NCBI GenBank assembly: GCA_902802585.1
Contig: CADCMR010000001.1
Coordinates: 166,611 to 230,610 of the forward strand
Source of the DNA: an uncultured bacterium
GTDB lineage: Bacteria; Verrucomicrobiota; Lentisphaeria; Victivallales; UBA1829
Direction of reading: 5' to 3'
DNA length: 64,000 bases
Shown here one piece after another: positions 6,728-16,300 of the stretch. A model generated the notes under the pieces. The model ran no database searches, was not told the DNA's origin, and saw only the letters and a program-made list of their open reading frames with translations. Both the position numbers and the translations under genes were made by a program. Position 1 is the first letter of the stretch, and each line of letters opens with the position of its first letter.

Positions 6728-8713
6728 ATGGACGCAACCACTCTGCGCAAAGCCGCCGACACAATCCGCATTTTATCCGCCGAAGCGATCCAGAAGGCCA
6801 AGTCCGGGCATCCCGGCATGCCCATGGGCAACGCCGATTTCGCCATGGTCCTCTGGGCGAAGTACCTCCGCCACAATCCCGCCGATCCGACCTGGATCGG
6901 ACGCGACCGCTTCGTGCTGTCCGCCGGACACGGCTCCATGCTGATCTATTCGCTTCTGCACCTCTTCAATTACGGTCTTTCCATGGACGAGCTGAAGAAT
7001 TTCCGCCAGTGGGGCAGCCTGACACCGGGTCATCCCGAGTTCGGGCACACCAAGGGCGTCGATATCACGACCGGTCCGCTGGGAAGCGGTTTCGGCTCCG
7101 CGGTCGGCATGGCGATCGCCGCCAAGCAGTTCGCCGCCAGGATCGGCCTTGACAAGACGGACATCCAGCAGAGCCGCATCTTCGTGATCAGCGGCGACGG
7201 CTGCATGATGGAAGGCAACACCTCCGAAGCCGCCAGCCTCGCCGGCCACCTCAAGCTCGACAACCTCGTCGTGTTCTACGACGACAACAACATCACCATC
7301 GAGGGCAACACCGGCCTGGCGTTCACCGAGGACGTCGCCGCCCGTTACGCCGCCTACAACTGGCGCGTCATCCGCTGCGACGACGCCAACGACATCGCCA
7401 AGGTCGACGCCGCCCTCGCCGAAGCCGTCAAGACCGACGGTCGCCCGACCCTCGTCATCGGCAAGACCAAGATCGGGTACGGCGCTCCGAACAAGGCCGG
7501 TACCCACGGCTGCCACGGCGAACCCCTCGGCGACGAAGAACTTGCCGCCACGAAGGCGAACCTCGGCTGGACCGAAGAGCCCTTCACCGTCCCGCAGGCT
7601 GTCAAGGACATGCTCGCGGGTCGCGTGAAAGAGCTCGCCGCTGAAGCCGCCGCCTGGAACGAAAAGTTCGCCGCTTTCGTGAAGTCCGCCGACAAGGCGC
7701 TGATCGACAGCCTCATCAACCGCACTGTCCCGGAAAACATCCTCGACGAACTCCTCGCCGCCGCTCCGGTCGACAAACCGGTCGCCTCCCGCGCCTCCAG
7801 CGGAACCATCCTTCAGAAGGCTTCCGCGCTCGTTCCGGCGCTCGTCGGCGGCGCCGCCGACCTGGCTCCGTCCACCAAGACCGCGGTCAAGGGCGCGGGC
7901 GACTTCAGCGCGGAAGACCGCGCGGGCCGCAACCTGCACTTCGGCATCCGTGAGCTCGAAATGGGCATGGCGGGCAACGGCATGGCGCTGTTCGGCACCG
8001 CCATCCCGTACACCTCCACGTTCGCGGTGTTCTCCGACTACATGAAGCCCGCGATCCGCCTCGCCGCGATCCAGAAGCTCCATGAACTCTACATCTTCAC
8101 GCACGATTCCTTCTACGTCGGCGAAGACGGTCCCACGCACGAGCCGATCGAACAGCTCGCCATGCTCCGCAGCATTCCGGACATGACTGTGTTCCGTCCC
8201 GCCGAAGCCCACGAAGTCGCGCACTGCTGGACCGCCGCCCTCAAGAAGCAGGGGCCCGTCGCCATGATGATGACCCGCCAGGACCTCCGTCCCTTCGACG
8301 CGGACCTCGCCGCGAAGATCGACGTGACCCGCGGCGCCTACATCCTCTCCGAGGACGCGGGCTTCGAGGCCGTCATCCTCGCCTCCGGCAGTGAAGTCAA
8401 CCTGGCGCTCGACGCCGCCGCGATCCTCCGGTCCGAAGGCCGCAAGGTCCGCATCGTGTCCGTCCCGTCCCTCGAGACCTTCCTCCGTCAGGACGCCGCT
8501 TTCCGCGAAAGCATCCTGCCGAACGCCTGCCGCAAGCGCATCTCCATCGAAGCCGGCACGACCCCGATGTGGTATGCCCTCGTCGGCCTCGACGGCCTTG
8601 CGATCGGTCTGGATCACTTCGGCGCGTCCGCCCCGTACAAGAAACTGGCGCAGGAATTCGGCTTCACGCCGGAAGCCGTCGCCGACAAGGTCCGCGCCTA
8701 TCTCCAGGCGTAA
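6728..8713 (+). CDS. tkt: Transketolase
   Basis: A 661-residue cytosolic enzyme of the non-oxidative pentose phosphate pathway that moves two-carbon ketol units between sugar phosphates using thiamine diphosphate. Visible signatures are SGHPGMPMG near the N-terminus, the cofactor motif beginning GDGCMMEG and continuing to the conserved NN, and GIRELEMG with the likely catalytic Glu at residue 409. Length is normal for the family. ATG 6728 was chosen for AAAGGA at 6716-6721; an in-frame ATG at 6713 overlaps that site. Codon use is strongly biased to C/G-ending codons, suggesting high expression. A terminator-like hairpin follows at 8799. Confidence 0.97.
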   Translation: MDATTLRKAADTIRILSAEAIQKAKSGHPGMPMGNADFAMVLWAKYLRHNPADPTWIGRDRFVLSAGHGSMLIYSLLHLFNYGLSMDELKNFRQWGSLTPGHPEFGHTKGVDITTGPLGSGFGSAVGMAIAAKQFAARIGLDKTDIQQSRIFVISGDGCMMEGNTSEAASLAGHLKLDNLVVFYDDNNITIEGNTGLAFTEDVAARYAAYNWRVIRCDDANDIAKVDAALAEAVKTDGRPTLVIGKTKIGYGAPNKAGTHGCHGEPLGDEELAATKANLGWTEEPFTVPQAVKDMLAGRVKELAAEAAAWNEKFAAFVKSADKALIDSLINRTVPENILDELLAAAPVDKPVASRASSGTILQKASALVPALVGGAADLAPSTKTAVKGAGDFSAEDRAGRNLHFGIRELEMGMAGNGMALFGTAIPYTSTFAVFSDYMKPAIRLAAIQKLHELYIFTHDSFYVGEDGPTHEPIEQLAMLRSIPDMTVFRPAEAHEVAHCWTAALKKQGPVAMMMTRQDLRPFDADLAAKIDVTRGAYILSEDAGFEAVILASGSEVNLALDAAAILRSEGRKVRIVSVPSLETFLRQDAAFRESILPNACRKRISIEAGTTPMWYALVGLDGLAIGLDHFGASAPYKKLAQEFGFTPEAVADKVRAYLQA

Positions 8714-8798
8714 ACCGGACGCGGGTCGCACCGCGCAATAAACTGCATAATTAGTGCGCGAGCGCAAGCCGCGCACCGTATCAACACCGCTGGCGGTG

Positions 8799-8834
8799 CC
8801 GGTCGGGCGAAAAAAGCCCGACCGGAGTTTTCCG
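8799..8834 (+). terminator. Terminator after tkt
   Basis: A perfect 10-bp stem (8799-8808 with 8816-8825) closes a 7-base A-rich loop and is followed by AGTTTTCC. It separates tkt from mreC. Confidence 0.7.
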
Positions 8835-8891
8835 TCTTTAGAGAAAACTTTTCCCGCCGGTTTTCCGCGGAAAGAAACCAGGAGTCAGACG

Positions 8892-9785
8892 ATGGCGTCG
8901 TCCAATTCGGCAATCAGACCCAAAAAGAAACGCAATGTCCCGAGGATCGTCCTGTTCGCGGCGATTCCCGTGGTCCTTGCCGCCCTTGTTCTGACCGGGT
9001 TCTTCACGTTCCGCCGGACCCTGGCGCGTTTTTCCCTGGATTTCTATTATCCGTTCTTCCAGGCGGTGAAGCATGTCGAGCTCAGCGCGGCGCGCCAGGC
9101 GCTTGCGATGCAGCCCCGGCAGAAGCTTGCCTCCGCGGTGGAACAGCTTCAGCGCCAGAATGCCATGCTTGCGGCGCAGGTGCAGCGCCTCCGCGAGCTG
9201 GACGCCGACAACGAGCGCCTCCGCCAGGAGCTCCGCATGCCGCGCTGGTCCGGCTATAACGAGGTCTACGCGGAAGTCATCCTGCGCGATCCGTCCACCT
9301 GGAGCGAACAGTTCGTGATCTCCAAGGGCCTGAACGACGGCATCGAGACTGGCGACCTGGTTCTGACGTTCGATTTCGCGCCGCGCGGCGGCACCCCGCA
9401 ATGCGTGCTCGCCGGACGCGTGGTCGAGACGTCCGACCGGACTTCGGTCGTCGCCACGGTCGTCAACCCCGCCTGCCGCCTGAGCGTCACGCTGGCGGAG
9501 TCCAGCGCGAACGGCACCCTGACCGGAAACGGCTCATCCTCCATGACCGCGCTGATCTCGCGCCTGCCGCTGAAGAACAAATACGGCATCGGCGAAATGG
9601 TCCTGACGAGCGGATTTTCCGAGCGTACCCCGCGCGGCGTCTGCGTCGGCTACCTGACCGACGCCCCGGTCGGCGCCAACCGCGCGGCGGTGGTGCACGA
9701 CGGCGGACTGTACGCCGAAGCGTGGATGACGCCGGCGGTCTCGCTGGACGCGATCCGGTTTGTGGTGGTTCTGGCGGGGAAATGA
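8892..9785 (+). CDS. mreC: Rod shape-determining protein MreC
   Basis: A 297-residue protein: short basic cytoplasmic N-terminus, one membrane segment (about 19-40), a coiled-coil stretch with Gln/Leu/Arg heptads (about 70-115), then the periplasmic beta-rich MreC domain. MreC links the MreB cytoskeleton to the elongation peptidoglycan machinery in the periplasm. ATG 8892 is preceded by AGGAG at 8879-8883. The frame is open further upstream, but that part overlaps the terminator region. mreD follows after 16 bases and then mrdA, the classical order. mreB is not in this window. Confidence 0.9.
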   Translation: MASSNSAIRPKKKRNVPRIVLFAAIPVVLAALVLTGFFTFRRTLARFSLDFYYPFFQAVKHVELSAARQALAMQPRQKLASAVEQLQRQNAMLAAQVQRLRELDADNERLRQELRMPRWSGYNEVYAEVILRDPSTWSEQFVISKGLNDGIETGDLVLTFDFAPRGGTPQCVLAGRVVETSDRTSVVATVVNPACRLSVTLAESSANGTLTGNGSSSMTALISRLPLKNKYGIGEMVLTSGFSERTPRGVCVGYLTDAPVGANRAAVVHDGGLYAEAWMTPAVSLDAIRFVVVLAGK

Positions 9786-9801
9786 CGGCGGGGAGGGGAC
9801 G

Positions 9802-10287
9802 ATGTTCGCATTCATCTACTTCACGTTCTGGTCCATCCTGCTTCTGGTCGCGGAAACGCTTCTGCGGTCGGCTGTGCTGTCCGTCCCCCTGCTCGCGTTT
9901 TTCTTCGCCGCTGCTGCGTTCGTGATCTCGCCCGGAATGGCGCTCGTGTTCGCGCTGCTGTCCGGGATTGCGATGGATTTCGTGCTGGGGTACGCCATGC
10001 CGTGGGACGGCCTGCTGCTGCCGTTCCTGACGCTTCCCGCTTTCTTTTTGAAAAAAAAGGTCCGCTTCGCGCCCGACGTGCTTGAATTCCTCGCCGGTGC
10101 GATGATCCCGCCTCTCATGGCGCTTCCGCACATCTGGACTTCGCTTACGACGCCGGACGGGTTTGCCTCCCTGCTTATGTCCTGCCTGTTCGGCGCGGTC
10201 CTCTTCCCGGTTGTGGCCGCCCTGGTCTCGCATTCCGCCGCCCGCCTGAGAATCGGGTCCGCGGCCGCCGGAAACGGGGGCGCCTGA
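9802..10287 (+). CDS. mreD: Rod shape-determining protein MreD-like
   Basis: A 161-residue, highly hydrophobic protein with about five membrane segments, of the size expected for MreD. MreD sequences diverge quickly, so position between mreC and mrdA carries much of the evidence. The start at 9802 follows a strong GGAGGGG (9791-9797). The stop overlaps the next start by one base (TGATG), implying translational coupling with PBP2. It is expected in the inner membrane elongasome. Confidence 0.85.
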   Translation: MFAFIYFTFWSILLLVAETLLRSAVLSVPLLAFFFAAAAFVISPGMALVFALLSGIAMDFVLGYAMPWDGLLLPFLTLPAFFLKKKVRFAPDVLEFLAGAMIPPLMALPHIWTSLTTPDGFASLLMSCLFGAVLFPVVAALVSHSAARLRIGSAAAGNGGA

Positions 10288-12095
10288 TGCCGGAAAACAA
10301 AAAAGAGAGCTTCCTGATCGACGCTTTCGTGGTTCGCGTCGGAATCCTGGCGCTTTTTGCCTTCCTGCTGTTTTCCGTGCTGGTGATCCGCCTGTGGCAG
10401 ATGCAGGTGATCCGTTCATCCGACTATGAATACAAGGACCGCAAGCAGAGCGCGCGCCGCATCCGGATCCCCGCCATGCGCGGCGAGATCCTGGCGCGCG
10501 ACGGCACGCTGATCGTGCGGAACAGACCGTCGTTCAACGTGCTGTTCCACCCCGGCGAAATGGCGACGGAGCGTTCGCGCGACCGTGCGCAGTACATCAT
10601 GGATCAGGCGGACCAGGTTGCGGCCGTGCTCGGGCGCAACAATCCTCTTACGCTCGAAAATGTCCGCCGTCACCTCAACTACCAGCCCGGTCTCCCGCTC
10701 ACCGCGTTCAAGGACCTCTCCGACGAGGAACGCGGCCGCCTGGACGAGCTTTTCCCGCCGGTCCGCGGTCTGGAGGTGACCGCCGAACCGATGCGCGAAT
10801 ACCCGTTCGGCAGCCTCGCCGCCCAGCTGATCGGCTATGTGGGCAACGAAGATCCGGGCGACGCGGACGACCGCCGCGAATATTTCTATTATCTGCCGAG
10901 CCTGGAGGGGCGCTCCGGGCTGGAATTCCAGTACAACGAAAAGCTGGCGGGCAAGGCGGGCAGCCAGTTCGTGATGGTGAACAGCAACGGATTCGTGTAC
11001 GAACAGCTGGAGGAGCCGACGCCGCCGGAAAACGGCTACGACCTGCGCCTGACGCTGGACATCGACGGTCAGCTTGCCGCGGAGCGCGCCCTGCGCGGAC
11101 ACCTCGGGTCGATCGTGGTCGTGAGCGCAAATTCCGGCGCGGTCCGCGTCCTGGCATCCTCGCCGACCTTCCCGCTTTCGGACTTCGTCCCTTCCATTTC
11201 CCGCGTGCGCTACAGGGAACTTGCCGAGGATCCCGGAAAACCGTTCCTGAACCGCGCCGTTCAGGGATCCTACATGCCGGGTTCTACCATCAAGCCGCTG
11301 ACCGCGCTCGCCGCGCTCGAAAACGGCATCCCGGAGACGAAGACCTACGACTGCGAGGGGCTCACGCATTATGGATACTCCGGCGGGATTCACTGCACCG
11401 GGATTCATCACGAACTGGACATGCGCCACGCGATCATGAAGTCGTGCAACGTGTATTTCGTGGAACTCGGCGTCGAAGTCGGCATCAATGCGCTCAGCCG
11501 CATGTTCGCGTCAGCCGGAATCGGGACCAAGACCGGGATCGAGGTCGCCGAGCGCGCCGGGTATTTGCCGCAGGACGGTCCGAAGTGGAACGAAAACGAG
11601 ACCGCGTACGTCAGCATCGGACAGGGCAAGGTCGAAGTCACGCCCCTTCAGGCAGCCGTGTTCTACGCCGCCATTGCCAACGGCGGAACCATGTACAAGC
11701 CGTACCTGATCGACCATATCTACGACCATGACCGCCTGACCGGGAACCGGTTGAGCGTGTTTGACGCCGTGCCCCTCAAAACGGGCAGGCTTGCCGCCTC
11801 GGCAAAATCGCTGGACGTGGTCCGCGAGGGCATGTACATGGTCGTGCACGATTCCGGCGGTTCAGGACGGCGCGGCAATATCCCGTCCGCCGAACTCTAC
11901 GCGAAGACCGGCACGGCGAACGTCGGAACCGGAACGAAAGCCACGAAGAACACCTGGTTCAACGGCTTCGTGAAACATCCGCGCACCGGCGAGCTTCTGG
12001 CTTTTGCGGCGGTGATCGAACACGGCGAATCCGGCGGCGGCACCACCGCCCCGGTCGTGGCGAAGATGCTTACGGAATGGTTTTCCCGCGATTAA
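10287..12095 (+). CDS. mrdA: Penicillin-binding protein 2 (peptidoglycan transpeptidase)
   Basis: A 602-residue class B penicillin-binding protein. A short cytoplasmic tail and one membrane anchor (about 14-35) precede the dimerisation domain and a C-terminal transpeptidase domain. All three active-site motifs are visible: STIK with nucleophile S333 and K336, SCN at 386-388, and KTG at 540-542. It cross-links peptidoglycan during cell elongation with RodA and MreBCD. It starts inside the mreD stop codon. Length and motif spacing are normal. Confidence 0.95.
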   Translation: MPENKKESFLIDAFVVRVGILALFAFLLFSVLVIRLWQMQVIRSSDYEYKDRKQSARRIRIPAMRGEILARDGTLIVRNRPSFNVLFHPGEMATERSRDRAQYIMDQADQVAAVLGRNNPLTLENVRRHLNYQPGLPLTAFKDLSDEERGRLDELFPPVRGLEVTAEPMREYPFGSLAAQLIGYVGNEDPGDADDRREYFYYLPSLEGRSGLEFQYNEKLAGKAGSQFVMVNSNGFVYEQLEEPTPPENGYDLRLTLDIDGQLAAERALRGHLGSIVVVSANSGAVRVLASSPTFPLSDFVPSISRVRYRELAEDPGKPFLNRAVQGSYMPGSTIKPLTALAALENGIPETKTYDCEGLTHYGYSGGIHCTGIHHELDMRHAIMKSCNVYFVELGVEVGINALSRMFASAGIGTKTGIEVAERAGYLPQDGPKWNENETAYVSIGQGKVEVTPLQAAVFYAAIANGGTMYKPYLIDHIYDHDRLTGNRLSVFDAVPLKTGRLAASAKSLDVVREGMYMVVHDSGGSGRRGNIPSAELYAKTGTANVGTGTKATKNTWFNGFVKHPRTGELLAFAAVIEHGESGGGTTAPVVAKMLTEWFSRD

Positions 12096-12158
12096 ATTTA
12101 TTCCAGTATATTGTTTCGCTTTTTCTGAAAAAAACTCAAAAAAAGTCCTGTTTGCCTG

Positions 12159-12187
12159 TTGATTTTTGCATGGAAGCGGGCTATAGT
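12159..12187 (+). promoter_or_regulatory. Promoter of the Lys/Ala/Pro-rich protein gene
   Basis: TTGATT (12159-12164), 17 bases, TATAGT (12182-12187). The roughly 180-base leader that follows before the start at 12372 has no recognised structure or gene. Confidence 0.5.
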
Positions 12188-12371
12188 ATCGTTGATTTCA
12201 GGGACCGGGTACGGCTTTCCGGAGAAATCGCAGTCGCAAGATGTTTGAAATCAACATGGTTTTTTTGGTCCGGCGCGGATGCTCCGAATCGGATGCCATT
12301 TGTTTCGAACGGCGTTTCTCCGGCGTTCCGGGTCTAAAACTTCAACTGTGAATTTGGAGCAGAAAACGAAC

Positions 12372-13055
12372 ATGAAAGAGATTTTCAGCGACGGTCTTTC
12401 CGACATCTATGTTTCACGCGGTCTGGCTTTTCTTGATTTCTACCATCTCGTCCCCGATCAGTACGGGCGTCATGAACGGGTCCCCTTCCTTCGCGTTACG
12501 ATTCCTATGACGAAACAGGGGTTCTTCGGTCTTTTCAATACAGGCGATGCCGTCGTGAACCATCTTGTCGAGGTCGGCATTCTTGAGGCTGAACCGGCAG
12601 ACGGCACATCGGCGAAACAGACCGCCGCGCCCGCCGCCGGGAAGAAATCCGAAAAGAAGCCTGCCAAGCCAGCTCCCGCGAAGAAGGCGGAATCGAAGCC
12701 CGCGGCAAAAACCGTCGACAAGACCCCCGCGAAGAAGCCCGCTCCCGTGAAGAAGGTGGAAGCCGCTCCTGCTCCTGTTCCCGCGAAGAAGCCTGCCGCG
12801 AAACCCATCCCCGCTCCTGTGAAGAAAACGGAAGCGAAACCCGCCGCGAAACCTGCTCCGGCAAAGAAAGCTGAAGCTCCGGCTCCTGCGAAGAAAGCGG
12901 AAGCGAAACCCGCCGCAAAATCCGCTCCGGCTTCTGCGAAGAAGGCGGAGGCGAAGCCCGCCGCAAAATCCGCTCCCGCGAAGAAAGTGGAAGCGAAACC
13001 TGTTCCGAAATCTTCCGCGAAGCCTGCGGCGAAGGGAAAAAAGCCCGCGAAATAA
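12372..13055 (+). CDS. Protein with unknown N-terminal domain and histone H1-like Lys/Ala/Pro tail
   Basis: A 227-residue protein in two parts. Residues 1-75 look like a small folded domain that I cannot name. Residues 80-227 are almost only Lys, Ala, Pro, Glu and Ser, in repeats of PAKKAE and EAKPAAK. Such tails occur in bacterial histone H1-like and other nucleoid- or RNA-binding proteins, so nucleic-acid binding is plausible but inferred. The start at 12372 has GGAG about 14 bases upstream, a little far. It has its own promoter and a strong terminator, so it is monocistronic. Confidence 0.75.
   Translation: MKEIFSDGLSDIYVSRGLAFLDFYHLVPDQYGRHERVPFLRVTIPMTKQGFFGLFNTGDAVVNHLVEVGILEAEPADGTSAKQTAAPAAGKKSEKKPAKPAPAKKAESKPAAKTVDKTPAKKPAPVKKVEAAPAPVPAKKPAAKPIPAPVKKTEAKPAAKPAPAKKAEAPAPAKKAEAKPAAKSAPASAKKAEAKPAAKSAPAKKVEAKPVPKSSAKPAAKGKKPAK
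12640..13050 (+). repeat. In-gene PAKKAE/EAKPAAK coding repeats
   Basis: Degenerate 15-45 base direct repeats encode the lysine-rich tail, with units built around GCGAAGAAGGCGGAAG and CCCGCCGCAAAA. Such repeats may expand or contract between strains. Confidence 0.7.
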
Positions 13056-13087
13056 CTGGACGGATTCCTTATCCGTTCCATAACCGG

Positions 13088-13158
13088 ACCGTGCGCCGTC
13101 TCCATTTTTCTCCGGAACTGTCCGGAGGGAATCCGGGATGACCGCACGGTTTCTTTTT
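13088..13158 (+). terminator. Nested-hairpin terminator
   Basis: An outer 8-bp stem (13088-13095 with 13143-13150) encloses an inner stem ctccgga/tccggag near 13110-13127. TTTCTTTTT follows the outer arm. It ends the gene at 12372 ahead of nifJ. Confidence 0.65.
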
Positions 13159-13221
13159 CCGTCAATATCGTCCACGCGTATGCGGTTCCGCGCGCGAGCG
13201 CGTTTTTTGCAAAATAAAAGC

Positions 13222-13250
13222 TTGACAACGCGGGCATTCCGTGGTATATT
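13222..13250 (+). promoter_or_regulatory. Consensus-like promoter of nifJ
   Basis: TTGACA (13222-13227), 17 bases, TATATT (13245-13250). This is the best -35 match in the window and fits strong expression of the pyruvate oxidoreductase. A small inverted repeat, tagctt-cc-aagcta (13280-13293), lies in the leader. Confidence 0.75.
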
Positions 13251-13327
13251 AAAAGAATAATATTCTCCCAAATCATACATAGCTTCCAAGCTACACTTAA
13301 CCCAAACCAGCAAAGGAAAAAACTCAA

Positions 13328-16300
13328 ATGCCGGGCAAAATCAACACTCAGGACGGCAACTACGCGGCCGCGTACGTTGCTTATGCGTTGAGCGAAACCG
13401 CCGCGATCTACCCGATCACTCCTTCGTCCACCATGGGCGAATGGGTTGACCAGTGGGCCGCCGAAGACAAGAGAAACATCTGGGGCAAGCAGGTCTCGGT
13501 CGTCGAGATGCAGTCCGAAGCGGGCGCCGCCGGCGCCGTCCACGGCTGCCTTGCCGCCGGGTCCCTCACGACCACCTACACAGCTTCCCAGGGTCTCCTC
13601 CTGATGATCCCGAACATGTACAAGATCGCCGGCGAACTCCTCCCGACCGTCTTCCATGTCACGGCGCGTTCGCTCGCCTGCCAGTCCCTCGCGATTTTCG
13701 GCGACCACTCCGACGTGATGGCCTGCCGCAACACCGGTTTCGCCATGCTCGCCGCCGCCAGCGTCCAGGAAGAAATGGACCTCGCGCTCGTCGCCCACCT
13801 CTCCACCTACAAGGCGAAAGTTCCGTTCCTCCAGTTCTTCGACGGTTTCCGCACCTCCCACGAAGTGCACAAGTTCGAAGAGATCCCCTACGAGGACATT
13901 GCCAAGCTCGTCGAGCCCCAGTACATCGAAGAGTTCCGCGCCCGCGCCCTCCGTCCTGAAAAGCCCGTCTGCAAAGTCGGCGCCCAGAACGGCGACGTCT
14001 ACTTCCAGGGCCGCGAAACGGTCAATAAGTTCTATGATGCCTGCCCGGCTATCGTCCAGGAAAAGATGGACGCCGTCGCGGCGCTTACCGGCCGTGCCTA
14101 CCACCTGTTCGACTACGTCGGCGCCGCCGACGCCACCGATGTGATCGTCTCCATGGGCTCCAGCTGCGAAGCCATCGAAGAGACCATCGACTACCTCAAC
14201 GCCAAGCGCGGCACCAAGTACGGTCTGGTCAAGGTCCGCCTCTACCGTCCCTTCGCCACGGAAGCTTTCCTCGCCGCCCTCCCGAAGACCGTCAAGCGCA
14301 TCGCCGTCCTCGACCGCACCAAAGAGCCGGGCGCCATCGGCGAACCGCTCTACATGGACGTCAAGATCGCCGTCAACAACCCCGCCATCACCGTGATCGG
14401 CGGCCGCTACGGCCTCTCCTCCAAGGACTTCACGCCCTCCATGATCCTCGCCGTCTTCAAGCACCTTGAAAAGGGCGGCTTCCACGGCTTCACCGTCGGC
14501 ATCGACGACGACGTGACCAACACCTCACTCCCGATCGACGAGCACATCACGACCGAGCCGGAAGGCACCACCGCCTGCATGTTCTACGGTCTCGGCGGCG
14601 ACGGCACCGTCGGCGCGAACAAGACCACCATCAAGGTCATCGGTCACCTCACGAACAAGGACGCCCAGGCATACTTCGCCTACGACTCCAAGAAGTCCTT
14701 CGGTCTCACTTGCTCCCACCTCCGCTTCTCCGACAAGCCGATCAAGTCCACCTACCTGATCACCAGCCCGGACCTCGTGTCCTGCTCCACGGCCGCCTAC
14801 ATCGGCCGCTACGACCTGCTGAAGGGTCTCAAGAAGGGCGGCACCTTCCTGCTGAACAGCCACTACTCCGACGACGAAGTCTTCGGTCATCTGACCCGCG
14901 ACATGCAGGAATATATCGTCAAGAACGAGATCAAGTTCTACAACGTGAACGCCGAAGCCCTTATCAAGAAAGTGCCCGGCCTCCGCGGCAAGGGCGCGAA
15001 CACCGTCATGATGGTCGCCTACTTCAAGGTCTCCGGCATCGTCCCGTTCGACGAGGCCGCCAAGGAGATGAAGGCACTCAATGCGAAGACCTTCGCGAAG
15101 AAGGGGCAGAACGTCATCGATATGAACAACCAGCTGGTTGATGACGCTGCCGACGCCTGCCACGAGATCAAGATTCCGGTCTCCCTCGACGGCGTCCCGC
15201 ACGCCGACCACCTCAAGCTCATCCCGGACGACGCGGACGAGTTCACCAAGAAGATCATCGAGCCCAGCATGCGCAACAACGGCGACGCCATCCCGGTTTC
15301 CGCCATGTCCATCGACGGCACGCTCCCGACCGGCACCGCCTGCCTCGAAAAGCGCGGTTTCGCCCCGAAGGTCCCGCGCTGGGTCGCCGCGAACTGCATC
15401 CAGTGCGGCATCTGCGCGAACGCCTGCCCGCATGCCGCCATCCGCACGAAGCTCTTCCGTGACGAAGCCCTCGCCTCCGCTCCGGCCTCCTTCACCACCA
15501 AGGCTCCGGTCCCGGCGGTCGACGGTCTCAAGTTCAAAGTCCAGGTCTTCATCGAAGACTGTATGGCTTGCGGCGTCTGCCTCGACCAGTGCCCGATGAC
15601 GGCGAAGGAAGGCAAGCAGGCCCTCGTCTGGTCCACCCTTGAAGAAGAACGCGCCGCCGGCGAAAACGCCAACGAGGCCTTCTTCGAAGCCGCGGAAGAC
15701 AACATCATGGGCAAGAACACCGCGGCCACCGTCAAAGGCGCCATGCTCCGCAAGCCGCTCTTCGAGTTCTCCGGCGCCTGCGCCGGCTGCGGCGAAACCC
15801 CGTACGTCAAGCTCGTCAGCCAGCTCTTCGGCGAAAACGCCATCGTCGCAAACGCCACCGGCTGCTCCTCCATCTACTCCGGCACCTTCCCGACCATCCC
15901 GTACACCAAGACCAAGGAAGGCCGCGGTCCGGCATGGGCGAACTCCCTGTTCGAAGACAACGCCGAATTCGGTTTCGGCATGCGCATGGCGGTGGATTCC
16001 AACCGCGTCCTCCTGAAGCAGGAAGTCGAAAAGGTCCTCGCCTGCGAGTCCGCTCCCGCCGAGCTGAAGGACGCCCTGAACAAGGCCATGAGCTTCTGGG
16101 ACAACTCCAAGACCGATGAAGCCATCGCCGCCCAGAAGACCGCGAAGGCCGCCGTCGAAAAGGCGCTCGAAGGCTGCTGCTGCGATTCCGGCAAGCCCAC
16201 CCTCTCCAAGATCCTCGAACTCTCCGACTACTTCTGCGACAAGTCCGTGTGGATCATCGGCGGCGACGGCTGGGCAAACGACATCGGTTACGGCGGCATC

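Noticed and set aside
6773..8776. 667-residue open frame antisense to tkt
   Set aside because: Mirror of the biased codons of tkt; Val/Gly/Asp/Glu-rich without motifs.
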